Below are positions 45,132-56,619 of a stretch of DNA of 64,000 nt, in pieces. The notes beneath the pieces are model-generated. The model was not told where the DNA came from. It saw only the letters and a program-made list of their open reading frames with translations, and made no database searches. The DNA comes from Hyparrhenia diplandra. Its lineage: Eukaryota > Streptophyta > Magnoliopsida > Poales > Poaceae. The translations under genes were made by a program, and so were the position numbers. The stretch lies in NCBI GenBank assembly GCA_015847255.1, contig JADLZK010008555.1, forward strand, positions 62,001 through 126,000, written 5' to 3'. Positions within the stretch are counted from its first letter, which is position 1. Every line of letters starts with the position of its first letter.

Positions 45132-46241
45132 TTCAGCAAGGGCAATCTGACCTATGAGTTCGGCAGTCTGACTATGTGTCTTTGATGGCTCGGTACGATC
45201 TTAGTTGACCGAGGGCTAACTCTGGTCGTCTCGATCAGTCCAATATTGTCCTTCCTCGAGCTGAGCCAGATGGGGCGGCCAGTCTAACTAGCCCTCAAGG
45301 TGATTTGACCGCCAGGCCCATGGAGCTCTCCAATTAGAGGGATCGTCGGTGTAACAGAAGGCGATGTTGAGTTTGTGGCTTGCAGTCGCTCCATTGGGAT
45401 GCAGGTCTGTGTGCACCTATATATCTCTATATTTATGTGAGTAAACCACGGTGGGTGCAAAATGATTGTGCCCAAACAATTAGTGCTGGTGGTTAGATCA
45501 CCCGAGGCAGCCCTGGACATTGGGTATTTACCAAACTGATCGGGACGGTTCTTCGATTCCAATGTCAATTCAGTTCTTAAAAAATCAGTACCGATCGGTT
45601 CATCCAAATCATCAGTACCAATCAATTTCAGTTTCGGTAAAATCGACTCGGTTCCGGTTCTTACCGAAAAGAACCGAAGCAGCAGAGCTGTCAATCGAAG
45701 CGACCCGGTCGGTCAGGGAAGGAGGCCAACGCCGCCGCACCCTACTGCTTGCTGCTGCTGGGAGGCTGGAGCTGGCGTTGGGCGATGGCAGGCGACGGTG
45801 CGGCGCGGTGGGGCGAAGCTGCTGTGCGTAGGCGGTGAAAGCGCAGGCAGGGAGCGCTGCCTAGTTGAGACGTCAAGTAAGGATGACGATTGAGGAGTGA
45901 GGGGAGTGACGTTTAGTTTTGGTTTGCTGCTGGGCCTACGAGGGAGTGGCCGGCTGGGCTGGTGGTCTGCTTATGGTTTCCATAGGGAGTCATCACTTTA
46001 CTTTCATTGCCTGCTGATTTTAGTTCGGTACTACATCGGTATTTCGGTAAACCGAGGTAGAAAACTGGGCGGCAACCGCTCAGATACATATCATGAAATC
46101 TCGAGATGTGATTTAGTCATCGTTGGTGACTCACTGTCGACGAGCACGTCATATATGTACCACTAAAAGAATACCACCATTAATAAATAAACTCAGAAAA
46201 TCGAGTACTCACATCAAATTGAGGATTTAAATATAGAGGAT
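45132..46241. other. Repeat-like and GC-rich intergenic DNA
   Basis: The first ~80 bp finish the older repeat. 45520-46060 is bounded by 'ggtatttaccaaactgatcggga' and 'ttcggtaaaccgag', and has internal 'accgaaccg/cggttcggt' motifs suggesting an eroded inverted-repeat element. The GC-rich open frames within it have no recognised domain. Confidence 0.3.
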
Positions 46242-47000
46242 TGCTCCGGTACTCCTCTTTTAGAAAATTGCACGAATCTTAAAGCAAAGTTCTAATTAAT
46301 TAATTGTTAAATTGATTATTTTTCAATTTGGATCCCGTACGGGTCGGGCCCTACCCTCGCCCAATGTATGGCTAGCCCAAGTGCCGAACACAATCTGGCA
46401 CCACCATCCTCATCGCCGGAGCAAATGAGATCAACGATTTGGCCCATTGACATCAAGCTGTTGGAACGGCAGAAGGTGGCGGCGGATTTACTACATCAGG
46501 ATGAGGCGCAGACCGCCACCATCCTCACGTGCAGACAGTGACAGTGAATAAAGGCACCCCCGAGGTCCCGACAAGACGTTGATGGAGCTACGCGCCGGCG
46601 GCCGGCCACCTCGCAGGCCAAGTCGAATGGTGCCGCCGGCCCTCCTAGGTGAGTGCCTGCACACGCTGCAACGGGATCTGGGGAAGCGGGGGGTGGAGGT
46701 GCAGGTGCAGGCGCGCCGCTCCGTCCGCTGGTTGCCGCTCGGTCGCTGCTCCGGAATGGTCGCATGACTCACATCGTCGGTGGCGCCGTCGCCTTCTCAT
46801 AAACCACGAATAGCGGAAATGAATGGCTGACACTTGGCGATGACGTTACTTTGGGGCATGGACTGGATTAGGGGCTGGACGAGCTGGATCAGCAAGGGCT
46901 GGACTCAGCCCTGACAGAAAGTAATTAAGAGATAAATTGTTTCTTTTAATCGACTGCTTTGAAATGTGCGCAAATTTTTTACGGAAGGAGTACCGGAGCA
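46242..47000. mobile_element. Inverted-repeat element (possible MULE/Pack-type)
   Basis: TGCTCCGGTACTCC (46242-46255) and its perfect inverse GGAGTACCGGAGCA (46987-47000) form 14-bp terminal repeats. Weaker inverted similarity continues inward for some 60 bp (aatttgcgcacat against aaattgcacgaat). The interior 46490-46800 is GC-rich with arginine/proline-rich frames on both strands. No target duplication could be recognised, partly because the CACTA element inserted directly at its right end. Confidence 0.55.
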
Positions 47001-47023
47001 GACACTACCGGAATCCAGCGATA

Positions 47024-47400
47024 TCCCGTGAGCAAACCGTTTTCCCGTGAGCTCGAGAGGCCATAATCACGGGGAAAACACGGGATATCCCGTGAGCAGC
47101 GTGAACACATCACGGGGAAAGAATTGACCCACGGATAACCAATTTCCGTGATGGAAACCTCACGGGATATCACTCGACCCTTTCCCGTGAGGAGGCCGCT
47201 CACGGAAATAGCACGGCCGTCGGCCCAGCCCCGCTCCGTCGCTCCGTCCACACTTTCCCGTGATAACTCCGTCAAGCTCACGGGATACCTCTTTCCCCGT
47301 GAGCGGGCTTTCCGTGGGCTGAACGGTGGGCCTCGGCAAGGGGACCCTTTCCCCGTGAGCGCCACAACCCCGCTCACGGAAAGACGCCACGGGAAATATT
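47024..47400. repeat. CACTA left subterminal repeats
   Basis: About sixteen copies of a 10-bp motif (tttcccgtga / tcacgggaaa, with ttccgtga variants) within 380 bp, in both orientations. In En/Spm such repeats bind TnpA. A second cluster of the same motif occurs at 48200-48535. Confidence 0.8.
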
Positions 47401-48200
47401 TTTTGGATTTTGATCTCCAAACTTTTTCTACACTTGTTGCACATCATATGACACTCAATATTAAAGTTTGGTGAATTATTGACTTCATTTGATATATTTA
47501 GGTAATTATTCTCTTTTATGGGAATTTATGAAATGAGGCCAAATTTGAACTACAAGTGCTTCAATTTTTGAAAAAAATTTAGTAGAAAATTTATATTCCT
47601 CATACTCAACACAATGTAAGGCCTTGCATTTAAAAAAAATAATGAAACGGAACATCTTAGTACGAAATCATCAACTCTAATCCCTGTTCGATTGGTCTAC
47701 AAATTCTAGAAAATAAACCGATGTTCAAAAAAATCATGAAATTTGATAATCTATCATGATATCTTGTGCCGAGGCTATGATAAAAAACTTGGAACGTTTC
47801 AAGACAAGTTGGCACGCACGATGTTCACAGGCTCCAACATCTACGTAGAAGCTTCATGTTTGTTGAGAGTGATCTAGTGTGATTTCATGTCAATGTGACG
47901 ATCAAGTTGTGGTTTGGCTACGAAACTTTTTCTATATGCAATAGACCTCAAATATTGTGTCATGTCTATTTTCGAGAATTTTTGGATTATTTTTGTAATT
48001 ATTATAATTTTTTTGTTGCAGTTAAGTAAATGCAAATAGAGATAGAACCACATGAAATAATGGTCAATTTTTGCGCAAGGATGAAATTAGGATTGGTGAG
48101 TGTATGTGGAAAGGTATTTATGAAGTTATCATGATCAAAGTTTCAAAATATATATGCTAGAAAAAGAAAGAGATAGAAATAAAATTTATTTTCGGAAAAC
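47401..48200 (+). other. CACTA AT-rich spacer
   Basis: Between the two motif clusters lies AT-rich DNA with no motif copy, open frame or recognised repeat. It may be an insertion into the subterminal region, but no target duplication was found. Confidence 0.35.
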
Positions 48201-48535
48201 TCCTTTCCCGTGAGTTGTTCACGGAAATCTAAGATATTTCCGTGATCCCACGTATACGGATCACGGGAAATCGTTGGCGGGACCCACGTGGCAGGATTAG
48301 GGTTCAACATTTTTTTTTTACTCTTTCCCGTGATGGGATCGGAGCCGCTCACGGGAAAGGAATGAGATATCCCGTGAGCCGCTCACGGGAAAGGATGGGT
48401 GGGACCGGCCTTGCAGGTTCTGTCGGTGGATATTTTTGAAAAAAAACTCGGACTTCCCGTGATGGATCTGGCCGGCTCACGGGAAATCCAGCTTCTTTCC
48501 CGTGAGCCAGCCAGATCCATCACGGGAAATCTCCC
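48200..48535. repeat. Second cluster of CACTA TTTCCCGTGAG repeats
   Basis: About ten further motif copies, some as close inverted pairs: 48463-48535 has 'cccgtgatggatctggccggctcacggg' and its inverse, making a small hairpin. Confidence 0.7.
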
Positions 48536-48819
48536 TGTTGTTTTTTTTTTTAAAATTAATTCAACGACGCCACACACACCACACACGCAAACACACTCAC
48601 ACACTCACCGCCCAGCGCCACCCCGCCCGCCGCCCGTTCGCGCCGCGGCCGTAGCGCGCCGCCGCCGCGCCCGCCCTCCCGCGTCGGCCAGCGCCGGGTT
48701 CCGCCAAGGCCAGCGCCGCCCGCCCGCGCCGCTGCGCCCGCCCGCCAGCGGCACGCCGGCCGCCAGCGCTGCAGCGCCCGGCCCTTCCCCCGAGCCAGGA
48801 AGGAGGGGCGCGGGGTGGG

Positions 48820-49090
48820 GCTCCGGGCGAGGAGGAGGAGGAGGGGCGCGGTGGGGGCGCCCGGGCGAGGAGGAAGGGAGGAGGAAGGAAGGGAGGAGAA
48901 GGGAGGAGGAAGAAGGAGGAGGAAGGAGAAGGGAGGAGGAAGAAGGAGGAGGAAGGAGAAGGGAGGAGGAAGGGAGGAGAGGAGGAGGAGGAGGAAGGAG
49001 GAGGAAGGGAGGAGAGGAGGAGGAGGAGGAAGGAGGAGGAAGGGGGGAGACGGGGAGGAGGGAGGAGTAGGAGGAGGGAAGAGGAGGCCC
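48820..49090 (+). repeat. 270-bp polypurine (GGA/GAA) tract in CACTA leader
   Basis: Almost pure purine from 48831 to about 49087, made of gga, ggaa and gaggaggaag steps, with near-identical units at 48898-48935 and 48936-48970. Long open frames over it on both strands are composition artefacts. Confidence 0.85.
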
Positions 49091-49522
49091 CGACGCCGCC
49101 ACGCCAGGCACCCCTTGCGACCTCGCGCCGCCGTCGCCCGCCGGCGGAAGAGAGGGTGGAGGACCGGCCCACCGTCGTCCGTCCGCCACGCCGTCGTGTT
49201 CAGCTTCGCAGGTTGTCGGCCATCGTGCCCTTGATGTGAATGTGATTGTCGGCCATCGTGCCGTGTGTTTTGTTTGCGTGTATTGGAAACCCCCCGTGCG
49301 GGGAGGTTCTCGTCAAAATTTTGAACTTATCCCCCGCGTGGTTCTTTTTATGCAGAGAGGAACCCCTCCGGCCGAAGTCGCTTGCCGAGCCGGAGTCCCT
49401 TGGCGGCCCCGATCTCCTTCCTCGTCGGGTAGCCCCGACTCCACCGCGACCCTAGGTATATCCCCCCTCCTTCCGTGCCATGGTCGTAGCTAGATCGCGC
49501 CAGCTCGCTTAGGCGTCTCCCG

Positions 49523-49586
49523 TTCGAAAGAGATACGGTTGAAAGTATGCAGATCCCTGCATACCTATAACCGTATCTGTTTCGAA
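49523..49586. repeat. 64-bp palindromic hairpin upstream of TNP2
   Basis: Arms ttcgaaagagatacggtt-x4-gtatgcag and ctgcatac-x4-aaccgtatctgtttcgaa match at about 25 of 30 positions around a 4-base loop (atcc). Confidence 0.85.
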
Positions 49587-49607
49587 TTGTCCACGTTTTT
49601 GGACAGC

Positions 49608-49822
49608 CCGAGGATGCGTAGATGAGGTCCGTTCCATGCTCCACTCTCCCTCGATTCAGAGTTTGGCAAAGATCTCCCCGTTGTTCTTCGAATACACGCT
49701 CACCCTCCCCTCGGGGAGGACGTGTATTCGGAGAACAAATGGGAGGTGCCGCCGAAATTCTGTCTCGGATAGGAGTGGAGCATGGAACGGACCTCATCTC
49801 CGCATCCTCGGTGGGATTAGGA
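49608..49822. repeat. ~215-bp inverted repeat upstream of TNP2
   Basis: Left arm from 49608 (ccgaggatgcgtagatgagg...) pairs with the right arm ending at 49821. The outer 38 bp match with one difference and the inner 'cttcgaatacacg' pairs with 'cgtgtattcggag'. The centre is 'ccctcggggagg'. The middle of the arms is less well paired. Confidence 0.85.
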
Positions 49823-49899
49823 CCTATCTTCACCTACTAGATGGTAGGATTGTTGTGTAGATGCACTGCATTCTTATATTCTCGCTGAAATGATAGAGA

Positions 49900-52320
49900 A
49901 TGGATGACCGTGCGTGGATATACGATGGCTGGAGGAGTTTTGGAGATTTTGACCGTGAATGGGTTAGCAAGAGCAGTGCTTTCGTGGATTATGCTTTTCA
50001 GAATGCTCGAGGTGCGAGTAAGGTTTGGTGTCCGTGCAAGAATTGTGACAATAAAAAAAGGCAAAGTAAGGAGGACATGTCTAAACATCTTCCCAAGTAT
50101 GGATGGACGGCGGGCTATAAGCGGTGGATCTTCCATGGTGAAACTGAGCGTATGAGGGACGAGGTCGTGAGGCAACGCATCGATGATCTTGCTTCTGATG
50201 CCGGGATAGGAGACATGATAGATGACTTTCATGCCGGTAACTTTGAGCAAGGACTTGGGGATGAGGGGGAGGAGGAGCCAGAAGAAACCGCAAAGGCCTA
50301 TTATACCATGTTGCAGGCGGCACAGAAACCCCTTCACGACTATTGTGAGGTCTCCAAACTAGATGCCATTTCACGCCTTATGGACTTGAAGGCCCGATGC
50401 AATATTAGTCGAGACGGCTTCACCGACATGTTGACGATCTTTGGGGGTTTGCTTCCGCCAGGTCACGTGCTGCCAAAGAACATGTATGAGTCAGAGAAAC
50501 TCCTCAAGGTACTCAAGATGCCATACGAGCAGATACATGCTTGTGAGAACTAAAAAAAGGCTCTTATTTAGGAAAGAGTACAAAGATGATACGCGACCTG
50601 CCCAAAGTGTAAATCCTCAAGGTTCATAGAGGTAGACCTGGTGAAGGCGGTGAGAAGAGGCAGCTTAAGGTCCCCGTGAAAATCCTACGGTACCTTCCCT
50701 TCGCACCGAGGTTACAACGGATGTACATGACCGAGGAGTTCATGAAAACATGACATGGCACAAAGATGGGCGTCGCTACAAGCCCGATAAGATGGTACAC
50801 CCATCCGATGCCGAAGCATGGACCCATTTCAACAATATTCATCCCGACAAAGCTATGGAGGCTCGTAATGTGCGTGTTGCGCCGGGCAACGATGGGTTCA
50901 ATCCTTATGGAATGATGGCTGCCCCATACACTTGTTGGCCTCAGATTCGTTATCCCGCCGACCGCCTCGGGGCGCCTCTTTCAACCGAAGAACATTCTTT
51001 TTTGTCTTTGATAATTCCCCGCCACCGGGAAATAAAATGGGTGTGTTCATAGAGCCTGTGATTGATGAATTGATCAAAGGTTGGAATGAAGGGTTTTGGA
51101 CGCACGACCGAGCTTTGAAGAGAAATTTCAGGATGTACGTGTGGTACCACTACTCCCCGCATGATTTCTTGGCGTATGGGATATTCTGGCGGGTCGGGTG
51201 TGTGCACGGCAAGTTCCCTTGCCCAAGATGCAAGGCGGCCGTGGAGGTTCACCCGGGTTGAAGAAGGGTGGCAAGTATTCCGTGTTCGACAAGCATCGAC
51301 AGTTCCCGCCTCCCGACCATGCTTTCAAAGCTAGACAAGAAGAACTTTACGAAAGGTCTCCAAGTTATGGACCCAGAGCCGAGGATGATGACATCTGGCC
51401 GAGGTACACGCTCAAGTGGATTCCCTTGTGGTCGATGAAAATGGTGTCTTTGTGGGTTATGGCGAGCATCATGCATGGACTCACAAGTCGATTATTAGAG
51501 GCTCCCCTATTATGATGACCTTCTTCTTCCACATAACCTTGATTTAATGCATACCGAAAAGAACATCGCCGAGTATTTTTTTGGAACATTCATGGAAACT
51601 AGCAAGTCAAAGGACAACGTTAAGGCTAGAATTGATCCGCGAGTTGTGTGACAGACCGAAGCAAGAAATGAAGCCTCCTAGCAATGGCAAGAGATGGAAA
51701 AAATCTAAGGCCGACACGTGTTGAGCGAGTGCCCCCAAAGGAGGGAATCACCGCAATGGTTTGAGAAATTAATGTTCCTCGATGGGTATGCAAACAAACG
51801 AGGAAGGGAGTGAACTTATCTACTATGCGAATCAATGGGCTCAAGAGTCATGACTACCACATATGGATGGAGCGGCTTCTTCCAGTGATGCTTCGAGGCT
51901 ATGTCCCCGATCATGTCCGGCATGTGATGGCAGAGTTGAGCAATTTCTTCCGGCAAATTTTGTGCTAAAGAGTTATCTCGGACCACACTAGAAGAAATGG
52001 AAAAAAAGTGGCACCTGTATTGGTCCGTAAGTTGGAGAAGATATTTCCGCCAGGGCTTCTTCGTTCCGATGGTGCATTTTATTTTGCACCTTCCATACGA
52101 GGCAAGGGTGGGTGGCCCCCGCACGGTTCGTTGGTGCTATCTTTCGTTGAGAGAGTTCTGAAGCATGTTCGGGCCGACCGTAAAAATAAGTGTAAGATTG
52201 AGGGTTCCATCGCGAGAAGCAAAGGTTCGGCAGAGGTGTCGACTTCACATCAAAATACTATGGTGACAACCTTCCTAGCTCGCATTATCCACCCCTCGTT
52301 ACAATGCCGATGAAAATGAA
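49900..52320 (+). pseudogene. TNP2-like CACTA transposase (frame-shifted)
   Basis: The first open frame (49900-50553, 217 codons) begins MDDRAWIYDGWR and carries the transposase-associated zinc region (VWCPCKNCDN, then HLPKYGWTAGYKRWIFHGE), an acidic stretch and the start of Transposase_21 (GGLLPPGHVLPKNMYESEKLL). Later fragments in other frames follow in family order: TWHKDGRRYKPDKMVHPSD and FNPYGMMAAPYTCWP (50750-50940), VIDELIKGWNEGFWTHDRA, WYHYSPHDFLAYG and GKFPCPRCKAAVE (51040-51250), NLMHTEKNIAEYFF (51540-51590), DRPKQEMKPP (51650), then a C-terminal part to about 52320. TNP2 is the DNA-cutting transposase. I count at least six frame changes. Confidence 0.75.
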
Positions 52321-52799
52321 TCAACCCTCGGCCTTTTTTTCAAGGAGAACTAGGACGTGCAAGTGGTTCAAAAATAAAGATCTTGACAAATCGAGAGTGG
52401 ATCAAGATAATGAATTATATACTTTTCAACTGGGGACGAAGTGTTTCCTTACGCAATAAGTCACAACTCTAAGCGCACAACCAACTTGTCTTGTAGTACT
52501 TAATATCCCGCATCCAACCCTTTTTTGTCTCGATGGTATAGGAAATTTCAAAGGCAATATCGGGCGCCAACTAACGCCGCCCCGGCACATGAATTGACGC
52601 CTCCGCTAGACGTGGTGCCGGGCAATGGAAAACCAGATTTCATTAGTTGGTTCAAACGCCGTAATCGTCTAATTCGTGTTAAATAACGCCTCGTTTGATA
52701 TGCTAACGAACCGTCTCATTTTATTTATCCCGCTTGAGCTTGCAGCACTGCACCGATCCGGTATGCATCCCGAGCTCATACTGGGTTGCCAATGGCTTT

Positions 52800-53520
52800 G
52801 AGACCCGTGGTTAGGTCATTTACCGGTTATGATGTGAATGGATATCGCTACCATACAACGAGCTATGAGCGTAATCGACCAAACCGAAGAACCACAAATA
52901 CCGGAGTTTTCACTAAAGGTGATGATGGAACTAGCACTAAAGGTTATTATGGAAGAATTGAAGAAATATACGAGCTCCATTTCCGGCTCTAAACGGCTTG
53001 CTCCTCGCCGTGTTTAAGTGCCATTGGTTCGATCCTGAAATGACAAATTCGGACCTCGAACAACTTGGGATTGTTCAGATTCGACAAGACTCCCGTGATG
53101 GCGGAGATGATGTCTACATCATGGCTCAACATGCCACACAAGTTTATTATCTCCCATGGTGTTGCCAAAGACGACGAGCGGCTTAAGGGTTGGGATGTTG
53201 TGCGTAAGGTATTGCCACACGGTATACTACCTCGCCCCAAACAGGGGGACGATTACCATTTTAATGCAAACACATATGAGGGAGAGTTCTTCCAAGAAGA
53301 TGGGCTACAAGGTAAATTTGTGATAGAAATAACCGGGCCCAACGAAATGGAAGTAGACAATGAAAGTGTTGTTGATGATGAGGAGGACGAGGAGGTTCGA
53401 GATGCGAAGGACTTACAGTTACTTTTGAAAAATTACTTAAGGACAAATGCGGTGTTGACGCCGTTCCTCCTCCCATGGATCCCGCCAATCTTCATATGTT
53501 GGAAGACGTAGACATGGATG
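52800..53520 (+). pseudogene. DUF4216-like C-terminal part of the CACTA transposase
   Basis: YDVNGYRYHTTSYERNR, TTNTGVFTKGDDG and YYGRIEEIYEL (52825-52980), then LLAVFKCHWFDPEM (52995-53040) and IMAQHATQVYYLPW (53118-53160) follow the DUF4216 pattern found downstream of Transposase_21 in plant CACTA proteins. It changes frame near 52985 and again near 53160. The molecular role of DUF4216 is not known to me. Confidence 0.65.
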
Positions 53521-53718
53521 ATAGTGATCATGAGGATTATGATCCGACAAAGGCGTAAATCGCGGGATGGGGATGAGGATTATTTCTAATACATGTAATA
53601 CTATGCATCTCTTAATAATTATGTTTCGATTATTGGTTTTCAATCTCTTCATAATTACGTTCTATTTAATTTTGCATTTTTACTAATTATCTATATGTAT
53701 TTGCGGTGTCTTTCAAAA

Positions 53719-55610
53719 GATGCCTCGAACGAATGTGTTCAAGAGAATGACCGGGAGGTTCGTGGTGTAGCCTCGCTAGGGCAAGGGCGGGACGGCGGGG
53801 AGGCGCCGAGCCAGCACCACCGCCACGGGGGTAGGGGCAGGGGCAGGCGTGCACCCCGACCACCGCCGCCACCACCGGTGTGGTGCGGGAGGAGGAGGAG
53901 GAGGAGGAGGCGAGGCGGAGGCGAGGCGGAGGACGAGGACCTCTCGGCGCCGCACCACGGGGACCGCCGGCGTCGCACCACGCGGACCGCCGGGCGCCGC
54001 ACCACGCGGACCGCCGGCGCCGCACCACGAGGGGGGACTAGCCGTAGTACGGGAGGGGGTTCCTCTTCCTCCGGGTCGAGGCGTGTCTACTGCGAGGCCC
54101 CTCCGGACTCCCGGATCGACAACCTCGTGAGGAGCGTAAACCGACCATAAGACGATGGCATTAAATATGCTAACAAGGCTGTTCGTGGTGGTCAAAGAGT
54201 TTTGTAAGTCTATGTCGTGACTGCACAAATACATCGCTCCAAATTCTAATGTTAGAAATAATGACTTATTACATTGCTTCTATGTGCGTAAATACTTCAA
54301 GTGCGAGGAGGGATACGAGGCCGAGGGGGAGGAAGTGGCTCTAAACGCCCGTTTCAAGCATGTGGCGCATGTGGTACGAGGCAGGCACGGCCGCCGACGA
54401 CGTGGTACGCGTTAAAGGAGAAAAAGAAGGCTCGATAAGCAAGAATGGAAAACGCCGAATCGACCAAAGAACAATACATGGAGGTAAATATTGAATGCTC
54501 ATACTAAGTTTAATTATGCTTAATGTGATTTTTATAATGCGTGTTATACTTGGTGTCTTGTAGGTGATTCCGGAGTGGTGCTTGGTGCATAGGCGTTGTT
54601 GGGAGCTTCAGGTGGACAAGTGGGTCGATACGGACTTTCGGACGCCCACAACGACTACCGGGACCGGCATGCCATGATGCCGTGTACCACACCATCAAGG
54701 CAACCTTAATCTCGCTACCTACCAAGCTAGATATGTAAGTGTTATCCAATTCCTATTTTATGATGTGCAACTCAATACTTTCTTACCATTCTAGCTACTT
54801 TTCTTTTTTCTCAACAGAGAGCGCACACATGGCACGCCAATCAGACGCCGAGGCCTTTGCTAACTCCCACACGGGCAGGTATAAAGATCCCGCGGTCGTC
54901 TTCAACCCCGAGGTTGGGCCCGAAGCCTACACCAACCCGACCGCCCACGAAGATCAAGAGGGTACACCGAAGTGGCGAGGAGCAAGATGGAGAAAGCTTC
55001 GATCCCCGCGGCCACGACATTGAGGGGGACATCGCCATGATCGCCGGAGGAGGCAAGAAGCACGGGCGGTACTATTTGGGTGATAGCGTTATCAACCCCT
55101 CACAACACAAAGAAGCTATCCGAGCTCCGAACACGCGGGGGGCCCGGTGATACGCGAGCGGCCAACCACTTACCGTGCTACGGTCTCCGACTTCAGGTTT
55201 ATTTATTTTTAATTAAGGTTCATTTATCGTTGAATACTATTTCTCCGTGTTCTAACTTTGTGTTGAAATAGGCCGAGATAGAGGAAGAGAGGAAGCGACG
55301 GGAGGAGGCCGAGGAGAGGGAGCGGCAAGGGCTCGGGCGGAGCAAGAGAGGGCTCGAGCGGAGCAAGAGAGGGTCGAGCAGCACCGTAAGAGCATGGAAG
55401 CTCTCATGGCGCACCTCCGCCGCCGTTGGTGGCCAGGTTGGGTGTGCAGCTGCCACCGGAGATCGTCTTCCCGCCACCGCCCGCCTTCCCCCCACTGCCC
55501 GCCGCCGTCCCACCGCCCGTCTACGGTCAGCCGCCGATCTTCCCTCCACCGCATGGAGCCTCTCCCGTGAGTTTGTCTCCCGTGAACTTTCGAAATATGC
55601 ATATATGAAT
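53719..55610 (+). pseudogene. TnpA-like second CACTA gene
   Basis: Starts near MPRTNVFKRMTGRFVV (53719). GC-rich Arg/Pro/Ser-rich sequence (53800-54120) follows. Further on, HMARQSDAEAFANSHTGRYKDPAVVFNPEVG (54826-54920) resembles the En/Spm Transposase_24 family, followed by a basic coiled segment with repeated 'RAEQERARAEQE' (55300-55385) and a proline-rich tail. Likely introns lie at 54170-54310, 54485-54564, 54737-54820 and 55195-55270. TnpA-type proteins bind the subterminal repeats. Frames are interrupted. Confidence 0.5.
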
Positions 55611-56159
55611 GTGAATGGATATGATTCGGAGTTTTGAATGCACCATGAGATGTGCACGTGGACATGTGGTTCTCGCCATCGAGCCGTTGTTTTCTTTGCA
55701 GGTTGGAAAGCCCTCCGTGGGGGGAGGTCTTTGCCGAAATTTCTAACTATTTCTCTTCTTTTTTCAAGTTAATAGATTCTACCTTCAATTTTGTCTCACA
55801 AATTTCTAACTATTTATCTTTGCCTACGTGCAAGAAAATTCTCATGCCTCGAACCCAACTCCGAACCAATCTCAACCGGACGCTTGGGAACGCGCGGAAG
55901 GTTGGAGGCCATGGCCGTAAATTTGTCATGATTTAGGTTCAAAACTTGTGCACTTGAACTTGTGAACTTGGATTTTATGTGAGTTTGTGAACTTGTGGTT
56001 GCACTATTGGACATGTGGTTGAACTTGTGACTTTGTTGGATATGATGTAATATATATGTGGTATTATGGATTTATCGAGCCATATATGTGGTATTATGGA
56101 TATTATGAAATCTATGTATGTATATATATATTTATATGTGCCAACAATGTCTTTGGAAA

Positions 56160-56616
56160 AAAAAAGAAAAAAGGTCAATTTCCCGTGAGCCACACACGGA
56201 AATTGACCAAATATTTCCCCGTGAGTGGCACCGCTCACGGGAAATTGACCAAAGATTTCCCGTGAAACGGACATTGACACACGGGAAAGGGGAGAGGATA
56301 TCCCGTGAGCTGCACCGTTACGCTCACGGGATACCTCTCGAAAAACGCCGTTTCATGCCACAGGCCACGAGGCCATAACGGGGTTTTACCCCTCCCCGTT
56401 GACGGTGCCAACGCCCCCCTATATCCCGTGTGTTAAATGGGATCACGGGAAAGGATATCCCGTGGGTATGACCTGTGTTCACGGGAAAGGGCAATTTCCG
56501 CCGATTTCGTTCCGCCACGGCTATCCCGTGATTTACCGCCGGGATAGGCTTTCCGTGATGAAAACGGGCTTTCCGCGGTGCGAAGGCCTCACGGAAAATC
56601 GGCAGGTTCCGTAGTG
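56160..56616. repeat. CACTA right subterminal repeats
   Basis: About fifteen copies of the same TTTCCCGTGAG/CTCACGGGAAA motif as at the left end, within 440 bp, running into the terminus TTCCGTAGTG. Confidence 0.8.
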
Positions 56617-56619
56617 AGA

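Larger units (their letters stand above)
47003..56616 (+). mobile_element. Full-length CACTA (En/Spm) transposon
   Basis: 9614 bp from CACTACCGGAA to ...TTCCGTAGTG (inverse CACTACGGAA). It is flanked by a perfect 3-bp duplication AGA (47000-47002, 56617-56619). Both ends carry about fifteen 'TTTCCCGTGAG/CTCACGGGAAA' subterminal repeats in both orientations. The coding part has TNP2-type transposase, a DUF4216-like region and a TnpA-like region, all on the + strand and all frame-shifted. Structurally complete but probably non-autonomous as read. Confidence 0.9.

Noticed and set aside
48597..49234. Several 140-220 codon frames over the purine tract
   Set aside because: They are Gly/Glu/Arg or Ser/Pro low-complexity on opposite strands, caused by the polypurine composition.
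53739..54234. Pro/Arg-rich frames at 53.7-54.2 kb as separate genes
   Set aside because: GC-rich part of the CACTA TnpA-like region, with frames on both strands.
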